Shown here one piece after another: positions 27,559-36,225 of a DNA stretch of 37,654 nt. The number at the start of each line of letters is the position of its first letter. Position 1 is the first letter of the stretch. The stretch comes from Pelagibius sp. (lineage in GTDB: Bacteria; Pseudomonadota; Alphaproteobacteria; Kiloniellales; Kiloniellaceae), in assembly GCF_028281305.1 (NCBI RefSeq), contig NZ_JANQKD010000084.1, positions 1 to 37,654 on the forward strand. Direction: 5' to 3'. Under the pieces are notes generated by a model. That model worked only from the letters and a program-made list of their open reading frames with translations. It had not been told where the DNA came from and searched no databases. The translations under genes were made by a program, and so were the position numbers.

Positions 27559-27954
27559 ATGCAATTTCAGATCCTGATCGCAGTGGCCCTGGGCGGCGCT
27601 CTGGGCGCATTGGGGCGCTATGCCATGGTGTCCCAGGTCAGCCATGCGTTCGGCCCCTGGCTCGGCGGCTTTCCGCTTGGCACCCTTGGCGTCAACGTCC
27701 TCGGGTCTTTCGCCATGGGTCTGCTGGTCGAAGTCTTCGCGCTGGCCTGGTCGCCGCCGGAAGCCCTGCGCGCCCTGCTGACGGTCGGCCTGCTGGGCGC
27801 CTTTACCACCTTCTCCACCTTTTCGATGGAGGCGGTGCTGTTGTACGAGCGCGGCGCCCTTATGCAGGCCGCAGTCTACATCGCCGCTTCCGTTGTGCTT
27901 TCGATTGCCGGGTTCGTCGCGGGCCTTGCGCTGATCCGCGCCATCTTCGCCTGA
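27559..27954 (+). CDS. crcB: Fluoride exporter CrcB/Fluc
   Basis: This 131-residue protein has four hydrophobic helices and the Fluc signatures: GGALGALGRY near the N-terminus, GTLGVNVLGSF in helix 2, and GLLGAFTTFSTFS in the broken helix 3 that holds the fluoride path and central sodium. It works as an antiparallel dimer in the inner membrane. rluC-type gene 27965 starts 10 bases after the stop, so they are probably co-transcribed. The 148-base leader was checked for a fluoride riboswitch; none was convincing. Confidence 0.95.
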   Translation: MQFQILIAVALGGALGALGRYAMVSQVSHAFGPWLGGFPLGTLGVNVLGSFAMGLLVEVFALAWSPPEALRALLTVGLLGAFTTFSTFSMEAVLLYERGALMQAAVYIAASVVLSIAGFVAGLALIRAIFA

Positions 27955-27964
27955 GTGTGCGGAC

Positions 27965-29005
27965 ATGAGCGGGGTCCAGAAGGTCGCGATCCAGGCGGAG
28001 GAGGCGGGTCAGCGCCTGGACCGCTGGTTCCGGCAGCGCTTTCCTCAGGTGACCCAGGGGCGTCTGGAAAAGTGGCTGCGGAAGGGCGAGGTCCGGCTTG
28101 ACGGCAAGCGCGCCAAGTCCGCCAGCCGGATCGAGGCCGGCCAGATCGTCCGGGTCCCGCCGCTGCCCGCAGCCGACGACGCCCGCCCGCCCGCGGGACC
28201 AAAGCCGCAGAGGCTCTCTGCAGCGGAGGCCGCCGATCTCAAAGCACGGGTGCTTTACAGCGATGACACGGTGATCGCTTTCGACAAGCCGGCAGGCCTG
28301 GCGGTGCAGGGCGGCAGCGGTCAGAGCCGCCATCTGGACGGCATGCTGGAGGCCCTGAAACTGGGCGCGGCGGAACGGCCCAGGCTCGTCCACCGCCTCG
28401 ACAAGGACACTGCCGGCGTCCTGCTGCTGGCGCGCAGCGCCGCCGCCGCGCGCGCCCTGACAGCGGCCTTTCGCGCGAAGACGACACAGAAGGTCTACTG
28501 GGCGTTGCTCAGCGGTGTACCCCGCCAGAAGCGCGGCCTGATCGATCTGCCCCTGGCGAAGCGCCAGACCGGGGCCGGCGAAGCTGTGACCCCGGCAGAA
28601 GAAGAGGGCAAGCCTGCGCAAACCCTGTTCCGCGTCGTGCAGACCTATAAGGACCGGCTTGCCTGGGTTGTGCTGATGCCCGTGACCGGGCGCACCCACC
28701 AGCTCCGCGTCCACTGCGCGGCCTTGGGCACGCCCATCGTCGGTGACGGCAAGTACGGCGGGCGGGCGGCCTTTCCGGACAAACCGGGGCTGCCGAAGAC
28801 GCTGCACCTGATGGCAAGGGAACTGGCGCTGCCCCATCCGGAAGACGGCACGACGCTGCGGGTAGTCGCAGCACTGCCGCCGCATATGGCAGAGAGTTGG
28901 CAGGTGCTGGGATTCGACCCGGAGCAGGGAGATGCCGCTTTGGACGGCCTGTTGAGCTATGCGGAGGGCCTCAGCCATTCGCCCCGGCGCGGCCGCGGGG
29001 TCTGA
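27965..29005 (+). CDS. RluA-family 23S rRNA pseudouridine synthase (RluC-like)
   Basis: This 346-residue enzyme has an N-terminal S4 RNA-binding domain (about residues 12-66, LDRWFRQRFPQVTQGRLEKWL), an Ala/Pro linker, and the pseudouridine synthase domain. The catalytic motif VHRLDKDTAG contains Asp146. The segments PVTGRTHQLRVHCAALGTPIVGD follow in order. The domain pair fits RluC or RluD; RluC-type 23S sites are the usual assignment for this alphaproteobacterial locus, but I do not fix the target uridines. It lies directly after crcB. Confidence 0.92.
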   Translation: MSGVQKVAIQAEEAGQRLDRWFRQRFPQVTQGRLEKWLRKGEVRLDGKRAKSASRIEAGQIVRVPPLPAADDARPPAGPKPQRLSAAEAADLKARVLYSDDTVIAFDKPAGLAVQGGSGQSRHLDGMLEALKLGAAERPRLVHRLDKDTAGVLLLARSAAAARALTAAFRAKTTQKVYWALLSGVPRQKRGLIDLPLAKRQTGAGEAVTPAEEEGKPAQTLFRVVQTYKDRLAWVVLMPVTGRTHQLRVHCAALGTPIVGDGKYGGRAAFPDKPGLPKTLHLMARELALPHPEDGTTLRVVAALPPHMAESWQVLGFDPEQGDAALDGLLSYAEGLSHSPRRGRGV

Positions 29006-29068
29006 TGCAGCGCTGCTTGTTTGCTGGCTGCCGTCAAGACCCCTGCGACGCCGGGATGGGAGTGGGGA

Positions 29069-29392
29069 TTAGAAGGTCGAGTAGCGGCGGGGCTGCTGCG
29101 AGCGCTGCACAAGCTGATGGTGGCGGCGCTGCTCGGTGACCGTCGGCCGTGCCTGGTTGCGCAGGGTGGCCGCCGTCTTCTTGCGCCATTCCATGTCGCT
29201 CATCACGGTCTTCAAGGAGAAGCCCCATTCGGAGCCCGCTTCAGGCTCATACTTGGTCTGTTCAGCAGTAGAGTAATGAAGGTTCATCATCTTCGACCAG
29301 TCCTGCGCCGTTGCCGGTGCAGAGAAGGCGATGACTGCTGCCGCGGCGATAGTGACAGCAGAATACTTGCCCGTGATGAACTTCGAAAACAT
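29069..29392 (-). CDS. Small secreted protein, function unknown
   Basis: I do not recognise this 107-residue protein. It begins with a clear signal peptide (SAVTIAAAAVIAFSAPATAQ, cleavage near residue 29-30). The mature part of about 77 residues has an acidic and aromatic first half (YEPEAGSEWGF) and a Gln/Arg/His-rich second half, with no cysteine. The ATG at 29392 gives an intact signal sequence. It faces the end of the rluC-type gene, and its upstream side is the AT-rich island. Nothing indicates its role. Confidence 0.7.
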   Translation of the reverse strand: MFSKFITGKYSAVTIAAAAVIAFSAPATAQDWSKMMNLHYSTAEQTKYEPEAGSEWGFSLKTVMSDMEWRKKTAATLRNQARPTVTEQRRHHQLVQRSQQPRRYSTF

Positions 29393-29543
29393 GCCTGACC
29401 CCTATGGATTGTTTTCCGATGACCCAAGGTGTAGGCGTGATTTTTTCTTATTTCCCCTGCAAAATTATTAATATCCAAAAATGACATCTGTAAAAGCCAA
29501 TATATGTCACAGCATTAGTCAAGGGTGTGGCATTTTTACTCTC

Positions 29544-29558
29544 TTAATTATTTGTTAA
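29544..29558. promoter_or_regulatory. CtrA-type box TTAA-N7-TTAA
   Basis: TTAATTATTTGTTAA has both TTAA half-sites with exactly 7 bases between them, the full recalled consensus of the alphaproteobacterial cell-cycle regulator CtrA. It lies between the small secreted protein (minus) and the HAD gene (plus), with its centre about 65 bases before the expected start from the TATAAT at 29606. The surrounding AT richness raises the chance rate, so binding is not certain. Confidence 0.55.
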
Positions 29559-29626
29559 TTGTTTGGCAAACATGTCTAAAATGTGGCGTACCCACAATTA
29601 TTGTATATAATTCAGAGCCTTATAGA

Positions 29627-29635
29627 TGTGGATAA
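29627..29635 (-). promoter_or_regulatory. DnaA box (TTATCCACA on the minus strand)
   Basis: TGTGGATAA on the plus strand is the exact complement of the strong DnaA box TTATCCACA. It is the only full match seen in this island. It could mark DnaA control of the neighbouring genes; a single box is not enough to call an origin. Confidence 0.5.
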
Positions 29636-29820
29636 GTGGCTTGCGCTTTTGATATCTCCCTTAACCCGCCCGATTTATGCCACCCGGAGCGGCCTATCAG
29701 AGGCTTCTCATGCTTCCTTCATTCGGCCATGGGAATGAGGCGGAGCGGCCACAATGGTTAAGGCTTTGCTCTGCGAATCGCCTTAAGCAGGACCGAGCAA
29801 CATGGTAGAGACAGGGCGCT

Positions 29821-30510
29821 ATGACACCCATTCCATTTCGCCACCGCTTCATCGTCTTCGACCTCGACGGAACCCTGGTCGACAGTCAGCACACCATCGT
29901 TTTCTGCATGAGCCAGGCCTTTGACGCCGTCGGGCTGGAGCAGCCGGACGCTGAGGCCGTGCGCGGCATCATCGGGTTGAAGCTCGAGGTGGCTGTCGCG
30001 GAACTGCTGCCGCCGGACCTCAGGGCCATGGCTCCGAGGATCACAGGGCTCTACCGCGAGGCCTTTCATGCGCGGCTCAGCGGGCCCGATCACGACGACC
30101 CGCTGTTTGACGGCGCGCGCGAGGTGCTGGCCGCGCTGGATCACCCGGAGTTGCTGCTGGGCATTGTGACCGGCAAGAACCGGCGCGGCCTGCTGCGGGT
30201 GTTGGAGCACCACGGACTGCAGCATCACTTCACAACGTTGAAGACAGCAGACGACGGACCCAGCAAACCCCACCCCCGTGTCCTTCAATTGGCCATGGCG
30301 GAGGTTGGGGCGGAGCCGCAGGATACGGTCATGATCGGGGACACGGCCTTCGACATCGAGATGGCGCGCGCCGCAGGCTGCGATGCCATTGGGGTCGACT
30401 GGGGCTATCATCACCGCGACCAGCTCTATGCCGCGGGTGCCGGCGTGGTGATCGACCGCTTTGACGAACTCGAAGGGGCCATGATCCGACTGGACGGAGC
30501 ATCGCGATGA
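29821..30510 (+). CDS. HAD-family phosphatase, phosphoglycolate-phosphatase-like
   Basis: This 229-residue HAD hydrolase has motif I DLDGT at residues 14-18 (nucleophile Asp14, acid/base Asp16), motif II in IVTGKN, the motif III lysine in SKPHP (Lys149), and motif IV GDTAFD with Asp174 and Asp178. The small alpha-helical cap after motif I is the C1 type. Substrate could be phosphoglycolate or another small phosphate ester. Its TGA overlaps the ATG of the AsmA-family gene (ATGA at 30507-30510), so they are coupled. Confidence 0.9.
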   Translation: MTPIPFRHRFIVFDLDGTLVDSQHTIVFCMSQAFDAVGLEQPDAEAVRGIIGLKLEVAVAELLPPDLRAMAPRITGLYREAFHARLSGPDHDDPLFDGAREVLAALDHPELLLGIVTGKNRRGLLRVLEHHGLQHHFTTLKTADDGPSKPHPRVLQLAMAEVGAEPQDTVMIGDTAFDIEMARAAGCDAIGVDWGYHHRDQLYAAGAGVVIDRFDELEGAMIRLDGASR

Positions 30511-32693
30511 AACTGCGCCGTGTGATCTACATCGCAGCGGCTGTTGTCGTCGGTCTCGGGGTTGCGACCTACGCCTTTCTGTCGACGCTCAACTTCGACG
30601 ACCTCACCGCCCTGCTGCAGAGGGAAGTGAAGACGGCGACGGGCCGCGACCTGGTGGTCGCGGGGCCGGTGGATCTTCAAATCTCGCTTTCGCCCTCCAT
30701 CGATCTGCAGGACCTGCGGTTCGCAAATGCCCCTTGGGGCAGCCGGCCGGATATGGTGACCCTGCGCCGGCTGGAGCTCGAGGTAGATCTTCTGGCCCTG
30801 CTCGGCGGCGACATTGTCGTCAACCGCCTGGTGCTGGTGGAGCCGGACATCCTGATTGAGACCGACGCCGAGGGGAACGGCAATTGGGAGTTCGGGACCC
30901 CATCGGCACCATCGGGGAGCGATGCGCCTGAGGAGGCTAGGGGCACCTCCGATGCCGGCGGGCTGCCCGACATTCAGGACTTCGCGATCCGCGGCGGCCG
31001 GATCGTGATTGCGGACGGCCCCGCCGACCAGGAGCCCCTGACCGTCACCCTCACCGAAGCGAGCGGCCGGGTGCCGGACGGCGGCGGTGAGCGCAGCCTC
31101 GCGCTTGTCGGCAGCTACAACGACAATCCGTTTCGTGTGTCGGGCACTTTCGACAACCTGCGCGACATTCTGTCCGGTGCGAAGAGCGACCTGGACCTGG
31201 CGTTCGAGGCGGGCGGCGCCAGCGGCCGCATCACAGGTGCCGCCGGTGACCTGGTCGGCGCCGCCGGCGCGGAGGTCGCGGTCAGTGCATCGGGTGAAGA
31301 TCTCTCATCGCTCTCGCCGCTTGTCGGCGCGGCGCTGCCGGCCATCGGCCCCTACACGCTGTCGGGCGACGTGACGGTTGCCGGCGACACCATCGCCTTT
31401 TCAGGCCTTGCCGTGGAGCTTGGGCAGAGCGACGTGGCAGGAGCGGGAACTCTGGACCTCGGCGGCGAGCGGCCGCGGCTGACCGCCGACCTTGCGTCCA
31501 AGACGCTGGACCTGGCCGACCTGCAGCCCGGTACCGGGCCAGAGGCGCAGGATGCCGGATCATCGCCTGCCACCACGCAGACGGAAACCGAGGGGGGAGC
31601 CAGTGACGGCCGCATCTTCTCCGACAGTCCGCTTGGGCTCGAGGCACTCTCGGCGGTCGACGGAAAGGTGACGCTGAGCGCCGTTGAGGCGCGGCTGTCG
31701 CCCCGCTTCTTTGTCGACGACCTCAGGCTCACTGCGGCGCTCGAGAACGGCCGCCTCTTGGTGGAACCCTTGCAGGCGCGGCTGGCGGAAGGCGATCTTA
31801 CCGGGCGGGCCGTCGTCGATGCAGGACAGAATCCTCCCCGCCTTGCGCTGACACTCGACGGCGCCGCCATGGACTTCGGCGCCCTGCTGCGCAAGGTGGA
31901 GGTCAGCGAACAGGTGGGCGGTGCCCTGGATGCCGAGGTGGACCTGCGCAGCCAGGGCGGCAGTCTGCGCGCGCTGGCCGCCGGTCTCGACGGGCACGTT
32001 CAGGCAGTCTCGCAGGACGGGACCATCGACAACGCGCTGCTGAGCTTCTTCAGCGTCGGGTTCAGCGACATCACCGGGCCGCTGTTCGGCACGGCTGAGC
32101 GGGCCCGTCTGGAATGCATGATCACGCGCTTCGACATCGCCGGCGGCCAGGCCGAAAGCCGGGCACTGGTGCTGGATACCGGAACCTTCGCCATCGCCGG
32201 ACGCGGCGGCGTTGACCTGGCGAGCGAAAGGGTCAGCCTGGCCTTCGATACGGAGACCAGCGAGCCGAGCCTTGCCAGCCTGGCCGTTCCCTTCAAGGTG
32301 ATCGGTCCTCTGGAGGACCCGAGCATCGTTCCGGATCCGATTGGGGCCGCCGGCAATGTGGTGGGAACCGTGGGGACCGTCGCCGAGACCGGTGGCAACA
32401 TCGTTGCCGGGGTTGTCGATACCCTCGGCGGGCTGGTCGGGACCGGGCCGATCATCGGCAGGATCGGCAGCGATCAGACGCTTTGCGGCGAGGCCCTGGC
32501 GGCGATCGATCTTGCCTCTGCCGCGCCGGAAGGCGGGGGCGTGGAGCCGGCAGGCGCTCCGGCGGCCGGGGGCGCAGCGGAAGAGGCGGAGCAACCAAAT
32601 CCCTCCAAAGGCCTGGTCGAAGGGGTCGGCGAAGCCACGGAGGACCTGGGACGGAGCCTGAAAAAGGGCCTTGAGGGGCTTTTCGGCAACTGA
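30507..32693 (+). CDS. AsmA-family protein
   Basis: This 728-residue protein starts with one membrane helix (about residues 4-26, RVIYIAAAVVVGLGVATYAFL). The AsmA N-terminal pattern follows (LLQREVKTATGRDLVVAGPVDLQISLSPSIDLQDLRFANAPWG in pieces). A long beta-rich periplasmic part ends with the AsmA C-terminal domain (QDGTIDNALLSFFSVGF onward). AsmA-like proteins are tied to phospholipid movement between membranes. The C-terminal 60 residues are Gly/Ala/Glu-rich and charged. It is coupled to the HAD gene and is followed by the ATP12 gene after 17 bases. Confidence 0.88.
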   Translation: MKLRRVIYIAAAVVVGLGVATYAFLSTLNFDDLTALLQREVKTATGRDLVVAGPVDLQISLSPSIDLQDLRFANAPWGSRPDMVTLRRLELEVDLLALLGGDIVVNRLVLVEPDILIETDAEGNGNWEFGTPSAPSGSDAPEEARGTSDAGGLPDIQDFAIRGGRIVIADGPADQEPLTVTLTEASGRVPDGGGERSLALVGSYNDNPFRVSGTFDNLRDILSGAKSDLDLAFEAGGASGRITGAAGDLVGAAGAEVAVSASGEDLSSLSPLVGAALPAIGPYTLSGDVTVAGDTIAFSGLAVELGQSDVAGAGTLDLGGERPRLTADLASKTLDLADLQPGTGPEAQDAGSSPATTQTETEGGASDGRIFSDSPLGLEALSAVDGKVTLSAVEARLSPRFFVDDLRLTAALENGRLLVEPLQARLAEGDLTGRAVVDAGQNPPRLALTLDGAAMDFGALLRKVEVSEQVGGALDAEVDLRSQGGSLRALAAGLDGHVQAVSQDGTIDNALLSFFSVGFSDITGPLFGTAERARLECMITRFDIAGGQAESRALVLDTGTFAIAGRGGVDLASERVSLAFDTETSEPSLASLAVPFKVIGPLEDPSIVPDPIGAAGNVVGTVGTVAETGGNIVAGVVDTLGGLVGTGPIIGRIGSDQTLCGEALAAIDLASAAPEGGGVEPAGAPAAGGAAEEAEQPNPSKGLVEGVGEATEDLGRSLKKGLEGLFGN

Positions 32694-32710
32694 CAGGCGA
32701 CGCCACGGCA

Positions 32711-33436
32711 ATGCAGAAGATCAAACGTTTCTACGAGTCCGCGGGCTCTGCGCCTGCCGAAGGTGGCTATGGCGTCACGCTGGACGGCCGCCCGGTGCGA
32801 ACGCCGGCAAAGGCGCCTTTGGTGCTGCCCTCCGCGGCCCTGGCGGCGGCCATTGCCGAGGAATGGCAGGGCCAGGACAAGGATATCGACACGGGGTCGA
32901 TGGCGCTGAACAACCTGGCCTGCACCGCGATCGACATCGTCGGGCCGCAGCGGCCGCGCATCGTCGACGATCTGGTCGACTATGGCGGCCATGACCTCAT
33001 CTGCTATTGGAGCGACGCTGTGGACGATCTGCTGCGCCGCCAGCAGGACCACTGGCAGCCGCTGCTGGACTGGGCGGCGGAGGCGTTGAACGCGCCGCTC
33101 GTGAAAACCTGCGGGATCGTTTCGCAGGACCAGCCGCCGGAGAGCCTTGCGGCGCTGCGCGCAGCCGTCGAGCAGCATGACGCCATGGCCCTGACCGGCC
33201 TCGCCGCGGCCGTTCAGGCCTCGGGATCGCTGGTCATCGGCCTTGCGCTTTCCCACGGTCGGATGGAGGCGGAGGAAGCCTGGACCGTTTCGCTGCTGGA
33301 CGAGGCCTATCAGCAGGAGCGCTGGGGCGAGGACGCCGAAGCGCGCAAGCGTCAGGCGGCGCTGCACCAGGAACTCGACGCCGCCGGTCGATTTCTGTCC
33401 TTGCTGCGCGAGGGTGTCTCTGCGGAGAGCGCTTGA
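32711..33436 (+). CDS. ATP12-family ATP synthase F1 assembly chaperone
   Basis: This 241-residue protein matches the ATP12 family shared by mitochondria and alphaproteobacteria: MQKIKRFYESAG at its start, the LDGRPVRTPAKAPL motif, AEEWQGQDKDIDTGSMALNNLACTAID in pieces, and DLICYWSD. In mitochondria ATP12 holds the F1 alpha subunit before assembly. It is the last gene of the HAD–AsmA–ATP12 run and ends 31 bases before a convergent gene. No clear terminator is visible in that gap. Confidence 0.92.
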   Translation: MQKIKRFYESAGSAPAEGGYGVTLDGRPVRTPAKAPLVLPSAALAAAIAEEWQGQDKDIDTGSMALNNLACTAIDIVGPQRPRIVDDLVDYGGHDLICYWSDAVDDLLRRQQDHWQPLLDWAAEALNAPLVKTCGIVSQDQPPESLAALRAAVEQHDAMALTGLAAAVQASGSLVIGLALSHGRMEAEEAWTVSLLDEAYQQERWGEDAEARKRQAALHQELDAAGRFLSLLREGVSAESA

Positions 33437-33467
33437 GCCGTCACCGAGAGGCGGCAGCGGCGGCGGA

Positions 33468-34442
33468 TCAGAGTTCCTGGGTTGCGGGCGGTTCCTGGGC
33501 GCCCTTCATCATCACTTCCGCGAGGACGCCATAGGTCTTGGCCCAGGCCTTCTCGACATCAGGTGTGAAGGCGTCCTGCAGGCCCTGCTTGAGGGTCCAG
33601 AGCAAGGCGTTGGCGACGCTCTCGTAATGCTTCAGCTCGACGCCGTAGGCGTGGTGGCGCTGACCCATGACCTTGACCGCCGGCACCAGCTTGTCGAGCT
33701 TCTCCAGGCCTGCCACCGCCGTCTTCAGAACGGCCATCAGCTTGCGGCCTTGCTCGGCCATGTCACCCTTGAACAGCGGCTTCGTGCTGGGGTCAATCTC
33801 GAAGAGGCGCTTGTAGAACAGGGCTGCGGCGTCCTCGGCGATCGGCTCCACCTTGGCGAAGGACTCCTGCACCATTTTGATTTCCGCTGCACTCAAAGGC
33901 CCGCCGCCGCCCGAGGGCGCCGCCGCTTGCGCGTCTGCGGGCGTCGGCGCAGGTCTGGGAGATGGCCTCGTGGGCGCTGGGGCCTCCGTCTTCACCGGTG
34001 CCGGGGCCGCGGCTGCTGCTGGGGCCGCCGCTGGGGCCGGCTGAGGGGTTTCGACAGGCGCCGTAGTGGGCTGCGCGCGCCCGGCCCGGGACACGGCTGC
34101 GTCGTTCAGGCTGGAGAGTTCGTTGATCCGGGTGGTCAGGCTTTCCACGATCTCGCCGATCTGGCTGGTCGCCTTGCTGGTCTGTCCGGCAAGCTGCTTC
34201 ACCTCGCCGGCAACGACGGCAAAGCCCTTGCCGGCTTCTCCGGCGCGCGCCGCCTCGATCGTGGCGTTGAGCGCCAGCAGGTTGGTCTGCTTGGCAATCG
34301 CCTCGATCTGCCCGGCCATGTTTGACACGTTGGAGACTTCGCTGCGCAGCGCCTCGATCTGCTCGGCCATGCCCCCTTCCGATGCTCGGGTACTCTGGTC
34401 GTCGGAGGGGCTGTGAGAGGGCGCGCTGGCGAACTGGGACAT
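33468..34442 (-). CDS. Chemoreceptor signalling hairpin fused to a C-terminal globin
   Basis: This 324-residue soluble protein has two recognisable parts. Residues about 25-115 are the tip of a methyl-accepting chemotaxis signalling hairpin ([21 protein letters not shown], then [13 protein letters not shown]), with no membrane segment and little of the long methylation helices. A linker rich in Pro and Ala covers about 120-182. Residues about 183-315 are a bacterial single-domain globin, with a candidate distal Gln231 and proximal His263 (GQRHHAYGV). Usual globin-coupled sensors have the globin first. A haem-based O2/NO/redox sensor feeding chemotaxis is inferred. It converges on the ATP12 gene. 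Confidence 0.88.
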   Translation of the reverse strand: MSQFASAPSHSPSDDQSTRASEGGMAEQIEALRSEVSNVSNMAGQIEAIAKQTNLLALNATIEAARAGEAGKGFAVVAGEVKQLAGQTSKATSQIGEIVESLTTRINELSSLNDAAVSRAGRAQPTTAPVETPQPAPAAAPAAAAAPAPVKTEAPAPTRPSPRPAPTPADAQAAAPSGGGGPLSAAEIKMVQESFAKVEPIAEDAAALFYKRLFEIDPSTKPLFKGDMAEQGRKLMAVLKTAVAGLEKLDKLVPAVKVMGQRHHAYGVELKHYESVANALLWTLKQGLQDAFTPDVEKAWAKTYGVLAEVMMKGAQEPPATQEL

Positions 34443-34501
34443 CGGGTTTCCTTGGGATCTCTGTCTCGAAACAGGGCTTAAGCAGTTCTATCCAGACGTC
34501 G

Positions 34502-34516
34502 TTAACGTTCTCCTAA
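34502..34516. promoter_or_regulatory. CtrA-like near-match TTAA-N7-CTAA
   Basis: TTAACGTTCTCCTAA has one mismatch to the TTAA-N7-TTAA box. It lies 60 bases before the start of the chemoreceptor–globin gene, in the divergent gap shared with pccB. CtrA controls motility genes in many alphaproteobacteria, which makes the placement plausible, but one-mismatch sites are common. Confidence 0.3.
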
Positions 34517-34628
34517 TTGTAGTCGTTTCGTTCAGTTCCCTGGCCGGGCTGGCGTGGATGCCAGGGAGCGCTGTCGCTGGCACTCCCCCCGATCCCGTGC
34601 TATCAGCAACCGCGCATATGGATAAGCA

Positions 34629-34661
34629 AAAGCGGGCAAACCGGTTTCAAGGACCCGCTTT
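34629..34661 (+). promoter_or_regulatory. Compound dyad upstream of pccB
   Basis: AAAGCGGG at 34629-34636 and CCCGCTTT at 34654-34661 form a perfect 8-bp inverted repeat that encloses a perfect 10-bp palindrome, AAACCGGTTT, at 34638-34647. The unit ends 21 bases before the pccB ATG and just before its Shine-Dalgarno, so it could be an operator or an mRNA structure affecting pccB translation. It does not match the TTTGCAAA-type motif recalled for PccR. Confidence 0.5.
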
Positions 34662-34682
34662 GGGGCAGGGATGGGAGCGGCG

Positions 34683-36215
<1,533 letters not shown>

Positions 36216-36225
36216 GCGGGGCAGC

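Larger units (their letters stand above)
29393..29820. other. AT-rich intergenic island with CtrA and DnaA boxes
   Basis: This 428-base divergent region holds no gene. The stretch at about 29440-29640 is strikingly AT-rich against the GC-rich surroundings. It contains TTAA-N7-TTAA (29544-29558), a TATAAT (29606-29611), TGTGGATAA (29627-29635), a 10-bp direct repeat CGGAGCGGCC (29685-29694 and 29741-29750), and an inverted repeat TTAAGGC/GCCTTAA (29758-29786) with a GAATC CcrM-type site at 29775-29779. It looks like a regulated, possibly cell-cycle-linked, divergent control region. Confidence 0.7.

Noticed and set aside
29393..29820. Chromosomal replication origin
   Set aside because: Only one consensus DnaA box was found, and the flanking genes are not the usual alphaproteobacterial origin neighbours that I recall. 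Cell-cycle promoter control fits better.
34538..34566. Terminator in the pccB upstream gap (CCCTGGC/GCCAGGG)
   Set aside because: The loop is 15 bases, an alternative CTGGC/GCCAG pairing competes, no T-run follows, and both neighbouring genes read away from it.
34443..34682. PccR-type operator before pccB
   Set aside because: No TTTGCAAA pair is present in the gap.
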